A stretch of 64,000 nucleotides of DNA, taken from assembly GCF_027257845.1 (NCBI RefSeq), contig NZ_JAPVOT010000006.1, positions 1 through 64,000 on the forward strand. The letters are read 5' to 3'. A program made the translations under genes and the position numbers. The notes below the pieces were generated by a model. It was given only the letters and a program-made list of their open reading frames with translations. It was not told the origin of the DNA and did no database searches. Positions 57,562 to 64,000 of the stretch are shown here, piece by piece. Source of the stretch: Alteromonas sp. BMJM2 (GTDB taxonomy: Bacteria > Pseudomonadota > Gammaproteobacteria > Enterobacterales > Alteromonadaceae). Each line of letters opens with the position of its first letter. Within the stretch, counting starts at the first letter, position 1.

Positions 57562-57662
57562 CGTTAGCAACCTTTTGTGCGAGCTATGTATAACCCGTGC
57601 TTTGCTAATACAAGTCTCTCACTACTGACAAAAGCGAGGTCAACATACACGGAGCAAATATG

Positions 57663-59384
57663 CTAGGCAGCATCAATCTGTTCAATGATAAGCTGCACAG
57701 ACTCCTGACCGCGAAACACGTTAATATCGAGTCTATAAGCAATATGCACATTTTTCACCATGGCATTTGGCCACATTTTTAAATCAACATTAAACGCAAT
57801 GGCATCGATTTCCGCGCCCTCTTTTGACTTAACAACCATTTTGAGGTGCTTTTGCCCTACCAATCGCTGGTCAACTAATCCAAACTCACCATCAAAAAGC
57901 GGCGACTCAAAGCCCTGTCCGAAGGGGCCTGCTTGGCGCAGCAGATGAGCAAACGACAACGATAATTCTTCTTTGCCCAAGTCTCCGTCGGATAACAGCG
58001 CATGAGCAGTGTCGAGTTTATCCATGTGAGATTGAGTAATGGCCACAAAAGCTTGTTCAAATTCTGCAAGCCTATCTACCGGCAAACTCAGCCCGGCTGC
58101 CATCGCGTGACCGCCAAACTTATCGATAACATTGGGGTAACGGGTGTTAACTTCATCAAGTACGTCTCGAATATGCACACCTGGAATAGAGCGAGCCGAG
58201 CCTTTAATTACCGCTTCATCTTGGTGAGCAAAGGCGATAACCGGTTTTAAATATTTTTCTTTTAATCGCCCTGCCACAATGCCGATGACGCCTTGGTGGA
58301 AGTCTTCGCGGTACACGACCAGCGCTGCGGGCATATCGCCTTCATCAATGGACATTTTTTCAAGTGCTTCTTCAGCCTGCGCCTTCATGCCGGTCTCTAT
58401 TTCCCGACGCTCTTTATTTAACGCGTCAAGTTCAGCTGCTATCATTCTGGCCTGAATCTTATCCTCTTCTAGCAAGCAGGCAATGCCTTGAGACATGTCG
58501 TCTAAACGCCCAGCAGCGTTTAAACGAGGCCCAACAACAAATCCTAAATCGGTAGAAGTAAGATGTGAGCACTCTCTATTAGCTACTTCCACCAGCGCTT
58601 TTATGCCTGGTCGACATTTACCCGCGCGTATACGCTGCAAACCTTGGTGGACCAGAATTCGATTGTTCTTATCAAGAACCACCACATCAGCTACTGTACC
58701 CACGGCAACAATATCAAGTAAAGAGGCTAAGTTTGGGGGCACTATACCACTGCTCTCAAAGTAACCGCGTTGCTGTAACTCAGCCTTGATGGCCAGCATA
58801 ATATAAAAAGAGACGCCAACACCGGCCAAATTTTTTGATGGGAAGGTACAGCCGGGTTGGTTCGGGTTAACGATGGCATCGGCAGGCGGAAGTGTGTCTC
58901 CAGGCAAATGGTGGTCGGTAACGATTACCTCTAAGCCTTTTTCTTTGGCATGAGTGACACCGTCGATACATGAAATACCATTATCTACGGTAACTATAAC
59001 ATCGGCATCGCGCTCTATGGCTACATCCACAATAGGTACGCTCAAACCGTAACCAAAATCAAAGCGGTTCGGTACCAAATAATCGATATTGGTAAAGCCC
59101 ATTAACCTCATTGATAACAAGCATACGGCAATACTGGTTGCCCCATCAGCATCGAAGTCTCCCACAATGACTATACGCTTGTTCTGCTCTACCGCATCAG
59201 CAAGCAGCGTCGCTGCGGTTTCTATTCCTTTTAGTGCTTTGTAATGAGTGAGCCCTTTGAGGCCGTTTTCAAGTTCATCGGTATGATTAACTTGCCTGCC
59301 ACGATAAATTCTATCGATAACAGGGTGTAACTTTGAACTAAGCATTGCTGGGCTTAACTCTCGGCGCACAATAGGCAATATCAT
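57663..59384 (-). CDS. recJ: Single-stranded-DNA-specific exonuclease RecJ
   Basis: 573 residues from the ATG at 59384. DHH motifs: VIVGDFDADGATS, VDNGIS, ITDHHLPG and GPRLNAAGRLDD, followed by DHHA1 (GRLKEKYLKPVIAF, GSARSIPG, GGHAMAAGLS) and an OB fold. It degrades ssDNA 5' to 3' in mismatch and recombinational repair. Last gene of xerD-dsbC-recJ. Confidence 0.97.
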   Translation of the reverse strand: MILPIVRRELSPAMLSSKLHPVIDRIYRGRQVNHTDELENGLKGLTHYKALKGIETAATLLADAVEQNKRIVIVGDFDADGATSIAVCLLSMRLMGFTNIDYLVPNRFDFGYGLSVPIVDVAIERDADVIVTVDNGISCIDGVTHAKEKGLEVIVTDHHLPGDTLPPADAIVNPNQPGCTFPSKNLAGVGVSFYIMLAIKAELQQRGYFESSGIVPPNLASLLDIVAVGTVADVVVLDKNNRILVHQGLQRIRAGKCRPGIKALVEVANRECSHLTSTDLGFVVGPRLNAAGRLDDMSQGIACLLEEDKIQARMIAAELDALNKERREIETGMKAQAEEALEKMSIDEGDMPAALVVYREDFHQGVIGIVAGRLKEKYLKPVIAFAHQDEAVIKGSARSIPGVHIRDVLDEVNTRYPNVIDKFGGHAMAAGLSLPVDRLAEFEQAFVAITQSHMDKLDTAHALLSDGDLGKEELSLSFAHLLRQAGPFGQGFESPLFDGEFGLVDQRLVGQKHLKMVVKSKEGAEIDAIAFNVDLKMWPNAMVKNVHIAYRLDINVFRGQESVQLIIEQIDAA

Positions 59385-59543
59385 GAGTACCACTAAATAA
59401 TGAAGAATTGTATCAAGACTTTGATTCTAACGCAGAGGTAGAAAGGGGTACAAGGATTCAATAAAGCCAGTGTGCGTTGGACTTAAAATTCACTGAGCTT
59501 TAATACTCAGCGTAAATTTAAAATACGCGGTGAGGAAAAGTAG

Positions 59544-59567
59544 GAGCGGGAATGATTCCCGCTCTTT
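59544..59567. terminator. Hairpin between dsbC and recJ
   Basis: GAGCGGGAA and TTCCCGCTC form a 9-bp stem with a TGA loop. On the minus strand it is followed only by a mixed CTACTTTT, so it may slow rather than stop readthrough from dsbC. Confidence 0.45.
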
Positions 59568-59625
59568 CATTGTTTATTGACGAGCATTGCTTTTTAACGA
59601 GCACAGCCTATCAACGAGCCCTATT

Positions 59626-60348
59626 TTAACCCGCTTGCTCTAAAGCGCTAACGATAAGCGAGGCTGGTTGATAACCTGGAATAAGTGAGCCATCAGGTAA
59701 TATAATATTGGGGGTGCCGTTTACACCAAGCTTCTGACCAAGCTTGTATTGCTCAGCCACTTTGTTTTTACACGTAGCCGATGCAACATTATCGCCGGCT
59801 TTTGCATTGGTAAGTGCTTGCTGAGGGTTCTTAGCGCACCATACCGATACCATGTCATCATAATTTTCACTGTTTAGCCCAGCGCGAGGAAATGCTAAAT
59901 AGTTTACCGTAATACCATTGTCGTTTAATTCGCCAATTTCATTGTGAAGCTTGCGGCAATAACCACAGGTAATGTCGGTGAATACCGAAATAACGTGTTT
60001 CTCATCTTTGGCTTTAAACGTAATAGACGACGCTTCCATTTCCTCTACACCCTTAAGTCTTAATGACGTCATTGCTACCTCGGTCTCATCTCGCATTCCT
60101 TCATCGATATTGAGCACGCGGGCTTGGATAAGAAACTGACCATCATTACTGATGTAGAAAAAGCCTCTATCTGTAGAAACTTGAACTAAACCAGGAACAG
60201 GGGAATCCGCAATTGAATCTACCGTTAAGCCTAACACTGAGCTAAGCTTTTGTTGAATTGCCGCATCATCTGCAGCCTGAGTAATGCTACTCACCATAGC
60301 AGCTGCAACTGCGATGGCGCTAACGACGATATTTTTTACTACTTTCAC
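59626..60348 (-). CDS. dsbC: Periplasmic thiol:disulfide isomerase DsbC
   Basis: 240 residues from the GTG at 60348, which has GGAGAAG six bases upstream; the TTG at 60363 lies on this ribosome site. The signal peptide ends TQAA. An N-terminal dimerisation domain (about 27-85) and a thioredoxin fold with CGYC (128-131) and the cis-Pro segment NGTPNIIL follow. It repairs wrong disulfide bonds; LptD, later in the window, is a client in E. coli. Confidence 0.95.
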   Translation of the reverse strand: MKVVKNIVVSAIAVAAAMVSSITQAADDAAIQQKLSSVLGLTVDSIADSPVPGLVQVSTDRGFFYISNDGQFLIQARVLNIDEGMRDETEVAMTSLRLKGVEEMEASSITFKAKDEKHVISVFTDITCGYCRKLHNEIGELNDNGITVNYLAFPRAGLNSENYDDMVSVWCAKNPQQALTNAKAGDNVASATCKNKVAEQYKLGQKLGVNGTPNIILPDGSLIPGYQPASLIVSALEQAG

Positions 60349-60689
60349 TTTACACTTCTCCAATTGGACTCACATGGCCGCGGATGATGGCGCATTATAA
60401 AAATGGGGTCAGACCCTGTTTATTTCTTATCGGCACTATACAACGACCGGACGAAAGCCTAAAAAGTTTCAACCGCTTGCCTATAAATTTAAGTTTTAAC
60501 ATCTAAGAGAGCTTATAGCATAGATATGCGCATTAAAATGTGGTTCTGACCCCGTTTATTTCTTCAATCGTATCACAGGCGGTTGGGCTTGAGGTAGGTA
60601 GGAGCATCCGTTGGTCGCGGCTTTTGCCTATTCCACAGCTTTAGGAACTAGCAGCCTTTTTGGTTATCTGCCTCATTCTCTATACACTG
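60349..60689. other. Intergenic region between dsbC and xerD
   Basis: 341 bases between two same-strand genes that are normally close. It is filled by two REP-like repeats (60390-60429 and 60528-60566) and their spacer. No ORF is supported. Confidence 0.6.
60390..60566. repeat. Pair of REP-like palindromic repeats in direct orientation
   Basis: Two copies of a roughly 38-base unit (60390-60429, 60528-60566): GCGCATTA, then AAAATG, a palindromic core around GGGTCAGACCC / TTCTGACCCC, then GTTTATTTCTT. They flank about 98 bases of spacer. A third, shorter relative is at 15241-15268. The layout fits REP/BIME-type elements. Confidence 0.7.
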
Positions 60690-61616
60690 CTAGCCTCTTG
60701 GGTGGTGGCTGTGGATTAACGTTTGCAATCTTTCGGTGGCAACATGCGTGTATATCTGTGTGGTCGATAAATCGCTGTGGCCAAGTAGCATTTGCACTAC
60801 TCGTAAATCAGCGCCGTGGTTTAAAAGATGGGTCGCAAAAGCGTGTCTCAATGTATGGGGAGACAAATGCTGTTCTATTCCCGCTTTCACTGCATAATAC
60901 TTAATGCGATGCCAAAAAGTTTGCCGAGTCATTTGCTGGCCTCGACGACTTAAAAACACGACGTCAGATTGCTTAGTAGCTAGCATAGGCCTTGCCGTTT
61001 TTATGTATACTAAAAGCCACTCGATAGCTTCTTCGCCAAGGGGCACTAAGCGCTCCTTATCGCCCTTACCCACCACGCGAACCACGCCTTGCTGCAAACT
61101 GATCTGATCCATTGTCAGCCCAATTAGCTCGCTCACTCGAAGGCCAGTGGCGTAGAGTACTTCAAGCATACTTTTGTCACGACATTCAATAGGATCATCG
61201 GTCAGCGGAGCAGACAGAAGATCTTCCACTTGCTGTTCACTTAACGAAGTCGGCAATGCTTTGGGCGTTTTCGGGTTAGATAGTGTAGATACCGGACTGT
61301 CTACGCGAACCTGTTTAGCAATCAAAAAGACATAGAACGACCTAATAGCGCTTAACGCCCGCTGGGTACTTCTACTAGATAGGCCCTGTTCGTAGCGATA
61401 GGCTAGATAGTCTTGCAGCTGCTCGGTGGTAACCACAGCAAGGTCCTTTATTCCCTCGTTATTGAAGTAAATCGCCAGCTTTTTCAGGTCAGTTCGATAA
61501 CTCTGCTGAGTATGCTCAGATAATCCTTTTTCTAGCCACAGCATCTCAATAAAGTTATCAATATGCGCTTGGCTAGCGGCAGGAACATAAGTTAACTGTT
61601 TTGTTGTCTGTGTCAT
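60690..61616 (-). CDS. xerD: Site-specific tyrosine recombinase XerD
   Basis: 308 residues. SAM-like N-terminal domain (MLWLEKGLSEHTQQSYRTDL) and catalytic domain with TGLRVSE, KGDKER, HTLRHAFATHLL, LGHSDLSTTQ and the nucleophile Tyr289 in IYTHVATERL. With XerC it resolves chromosome dimers at dif. First gene of xerD-dsbC-recJ. Confidence 0.96.
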   Translation of the reverse strand: MTQTTKQLTYVPAASQAHIDNFIEMLWLEKGLSEHTQQSYRTDLKKLAIYFNNEGIKDLAVVTTEQLQDYLAYRYEQGLSSRSTQRALSAIRSFYVFLIAKQVRVDSPVSTLSNPKTPKALPTSLSEQQVEDLLSAPLTDDPIECRDKSMLEVLYATGLRVSELIGLTMDQISLQQGVVRVVGKGDKERLVPLGEEAIEWLLVYIKTARPMLATKQSDVVFLSRRGQQMTRQTFWHRIKYYAVKAGIEQHLSPHTLRHAFATHLLNHGADLRVVQMLLGHSDLSTTQIYTHVATERLQTLIHSHHPRG

Positions 61617-61712
61617 GGACGTATCACAATAGCGTTAGCATTTGAAAACCTCAAAAAAAGCCCATCAAAAGCTCCGTTTAAATCCCCGTTTGAAAACGCA
61701 CTGCACCACATA

Positions 61713-62588
61713 TTAAAAGTCACGTCGCTGTTTAATAAGCTCATAAGCAGACTGTATATCCTGCGCTTTTCTCTTCGCAATCTCCATAGCCTGTTCGGGT
61801 AAACCTTTTGAAATCAACTTATCCGGGTGATGCTCTGACATTCTTTTACGGTAGGCCCGTTTAATGGTCTTTTCATCGTCTGATGCGCTTACGCCCAATA
61901 TACTGTAGGCATCATCGAGAGTCTGCTGCGCTGAATAAGGCGCTTGCTGCTGGCGTGAATGCTGTCGTCTACCGTTTGATTGTCCGCGCTGGTCTCCTCT
62001 GTGGCCTTCCCGCTGACGAAAGCGAAGTTCAGCTTCGAACATCGAAATTAAGTAATCGAGGTCACGACGTCTAAAACCAAGAGGCTTAGCGACCTTCTCA
62101 AGCACCACATACTCTTCTTGTGATAGCTGACCATCCGCAAAAGCAGCTTGGATCAATATTTCTAAAAACACCTGAAGGATATCTCGTCGGCCATGCGTTG
62201 CCTCATAAAAGCCTTTGAGCATATCGGTAAGCGGAAAGTCTCTTGCTTTGCCCTCTCTGAATGCATCTTGGGCCTCGCGGCGTGCATCACCGGTTAACTG
62301 CATTTCGTCCATAAGAGAGGTGGCTATCTGAATTTCTCTGTCTGTCACTTTCCCATCAGACTTTGCAAGATGCCCTAGAGCGCTAAACAAACTATGAAAA
62401 AATATGGCCTGCTGTTTGAGAGAGTTTTGATCACTGAAGAAACGGCCAAAGCCTCCCATCCGATTGAAGTTTTGGCTGTAGGCTTTATCGAAGAAGTGGC
62501 CGACCACTAATCCTAAAACGATACCAAGAAAATGTTTCAAAAACATGAAACCAAAGAGGGCTCCGAGAACCTTACCCCAAAAAGACAT
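61713..62588 (-). CDS. djlA: Membrane-anchored co-chaperone DjlA
   Basis: 291 residues. An N-terminal membrane segment with Gly-rich dimer motif (about 6-30), a TerB-like helical domain (about 45-165), a Arg/Gln-rich linker and a C-terminal J domain (AYSILGVSASDDEKTIKRAY, HPD at EHHPDKL). It stimulates DnaK at the inner membrane and affects envelope signalling. Divergent from lptD, as in E. coli. Confidence 0.95.
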   Translation of the reverse strand: MSFWGKVLGALFGFMFLKHFLGIVLGLVVGHFFDKAYSQNFNRMGGFGRFFSDQNSLKQQAIFFHSLFSALGHLAKSDGKVTDREIQIATSLMDEMQLTGDARREAQDAFREGKARDFPLTDMLKGFYEATHGRRDILQVFLEILIQAAFADGQLSQEEYVVLEKVAKPLGFRRRDLDYLISMFEAELRFRQREGHRGDQRGQSNGRRQHSRQQQAPYSAQQTLDDAYSILGVSASDDEKTIKRAYRKRMSEHHPDKLISKGLPEQAMEIAKRKAQDIQSAYELIKQRRDF

Positions 62589-63002
62589 TAAATTACGCTC
62601 CTATCGTGTCACCTTTGGCAACATCGGCTTTATGATTGTCGCAACAACTATATCAAAGACATGCCAGCATTGAAGTAGCAATGTATGATCTATTTGGCGT
62701 CGAAATAGGGTTATTGTGCGTAAAATGCGCTACTTCAAGGTAAAAATGCTTATTATTATGATATTTTTTAGACGAACGGTTGGTAATTGGTTCAGAAGTG
62801 CTTAGAATTGGGCGGTTGTAGTTTAAATCGAAATATTGACAGTCTCTTGGCAGTATCTCGACAGTCTCTCAACTTGGCCTGCTGCGTTTTTAAAACGTCT
62901 GCTGCCAGCACATTTTAAAAATAGCACCGAACTAAAAAAGACCCATAGCGTCTTACACGGGGTTAAACGCATTATAATAGTTAACAGGCCGCCTTTTTAC
63001 GC
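62589..63002. other. Divergent promoter region between djlA and lptD
   Basis: 414 bases, no ORF. It contains short direct repeats of GACAGTCTC (near 62838 and 62864) and a candidate sigma-E promoter close to lptD. Confidence 0.5.
62929..62955 (+). promoter_or_regulatory. Candidate sigma-E promoter of lptD
   Basis: GAACT (62929-62933) and TCTTA (62951-62955) are 17 bases apart, 48 bases before the lptD ATG. lptD is a sigma-E target in E. coli. The match is weaker than that before degQ. Confidence 0.35.
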
Positions 63003-64000
63003 ATGAAAAATACCTGCGCCGTGCTCGTTTTCGCGACTCTACTGCCTACCGTCGCGTTTGCACAGGACACCTCCACATCGTTAGCTGATCCGTTGGCTTT
63101 TTGCAGTGCTGAACCGGTTTCGTTCAGTAGCAATAAGCTAATGGAAAAAGGCCATATAAAGGTAGAAGCAAATCGTACAGAGATAGTGGAAAACAAGGTC
63201 GCCCTGTTCTCTGGCAACGTTGATATAACCTCAGATACTGCTGTTATTAGTGCTTCTCAAGCACAAGTGAACAGCAGCGGCAAAGATGTTATTGCTAAAG
63301 GCGATGTGACTTACCAAGATTCAGCGTTAAAAGTACAAAGCGATACTGTATCACTGCGCTCTGTGGAAGAGCGCCTCGAAATGACAAACACCAAGTATAA
63401 GCTTACCGGTTTTGTAGGACAGGGCGCAGCAAAAGACATTGTGTTAGACACTGATACCGGAATAGTGCTCAAAGAAGTAAGCTTCACCACATGCCCAGAA
63501 GGCGATGAAGACTGGTTGATTAGGGCTAGTGAGATAAGCTTAGAAAAAGGTACCGCTTGGGGCCAAGCCAAGCACACTCGCTTTTATATCGCTGATGTCC
63601 CCGTATTTTATCTTCCGTACTTCGCATTTCCTGTGAGTAACGAGCGTCAAACCGGTCTGCTTTTTCCTGAAATAACCAGCTCTAGTCGAACTGGCATAGA
63701 CTACACCCAACCGTTTTACTGGAATATTGCTCCCAATTACGACATGACCATTTCTCCTCGTTTGATGACAAGAAGAGGGATTCAGCTCAATACAGAATTT
63801 CGTTACTTAACGGAACAAAGTGAGGGCATGGCTTATGTAGAATACCTTCCCAGCGATAGCGATATTGACGGTAATCCAGACCGCTATTTTTATCGATTAC
63901 AGCATCAAGGGCTCGTTGGTGATAATTGGCTTCTCAATGTCGACTTTAATGGGTTAAGCGACGATAACTATCTACTCGACCTAGGTTCTGATTACTACAG
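63003..64000 (+). CDS. lptD: LPS-assembly outer-membrane protein LptD, N-terminal part (cut by window end)
   Basis: 332 complete codons from the ATG at 63003, open to the window end. A signal peptide (cut near AFAQ, about 21), the first disulfide Cys in AFCSAEP, an OstA/LptA-like jellyroll (about 50-180, VEANRTEIVENKVALFSGNV), a second Cys in TTCPEGDEDW, then the start of the barrel (FYLPYFAFPVSNERQTGLLFP). With LptE it places LPS in the outer leaflet. The normal protein is about 750-800 residues, so the rest lies beyond the window. Confidence 0.95.
   Translation, partial: MKNTCAVLVFATLLPTVAFAQDTSTSLADPLAFCSAEPVSFSSNKLMEKGHIKVEANRTEIVENKVALFSGNVDITSDTAVISASQAQVNSSGKDVIAKGDVTYQDSALKVQSDTVSLRSVEERLEMTNTKYKLTGFVGQGAAKDIVLDTDTGIVLKEVSFTTCPEGDEDWLIRASEISLEKGTAWGQAKHTRFYIADVPVFYLPYFAFPVSNERQTGLLFPEITSSSRTGIDYTQPFYWNIAPNYDMTISPRLMTRRGIQLNTEFRYLTEQSEGMAYVEYLPSDSDIDGNPDRYFYRLQHQGLVGDNWLLNVDFNGLSDDNYLLDLGSDYY

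Overview
The window looks like a chromosome segment of a marine gammaproteobacterium of the Alteromonas type (family-level inference). The evidence is the conserved gammaproteobacterial gene orders (mla-ibaG-murA divergent from yrbG-kds-lpt-rpoN-ptsN, zapE/zapG-degQ-degS, rplM-rpsI-petABC-sspAB, recO-pdxJ-acpS-rlmD-relA-mazG, xerD-dsbC-recJ, djlA/lptD), together with a class I-like HMG-CoA reductase, several GGDEF/EAL proteins and a GlyGly-CTERM protein.

Region 1 (1-5981) is an AT-rich accessory island ending exactly at the 3' end of rnpB, the RNase P RNA gene. It holds a large tyrosine recombinase next to rnpB, a YagK/YfjJ (inovirus Gp2-like) protein with an HUH-type motif, a one-pass membrane protein of unknown function, and a three-gene cluster made of a 59-residue ORF, a PIN-domain protein and a broken membrane-protein gene. 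The far end of the island lies outside the window. This is the least ordinary part of the window and the best candidate for an undescribed system.

Region 2 (5982-20866) holds rnpB, a secreted cyclophilin with a GlyGly-CTERM tail, an MDR oxidoreductase, a two-domain M16 lipoprotein peptidase with a structured leader, ilvE, a TPR-GGDEF protein, a periplasmic HAD hydrolase, and a porin + PBP-like + GGDEF/EAL cluster. Several intergenic gaps carry short tandem or inverted repeats.

Region 3 (20867-42086) is core envelope and regulation: a YebC-family protein, zapE, zapG, degQ (with a probable sigma-E promoter), degS, murA, ibaG and mlaB-F on the minus strand. Divergent on the plus strand are yrbG, kdsD, kdsC, lptC, lptA, lptB, rpoN, hpf, ptsN, rapZ, ptsO, mgtE and a CBM9-like protein. 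The plus-strand run makes Kdo precursor, moves LPS to the cell surface and carries nitrogen-PTS regulation. The minus-strand run keeps outer-membrane lipid asymmetry and starts peptidoglycan precursor synthesis.

Region 4 (42235-64000) holds sspAB, the cytochrome bc1 operon petABC, rpsI and rplM, an orphan periplasmic binding protein, HMG-CoA reductase, ybaN, the mazG-relA-rlmD-acpS-pdxJ-recO cluster, a small orphan protein, recJ-dsbC-xerD (with a pair of REP-like repeats between dsbC and xerD), djlA, and the first 332 codons of lptD, cut by the window end. No tRNA, rRNA, CRISPR array or complete insertion sequence was seen.
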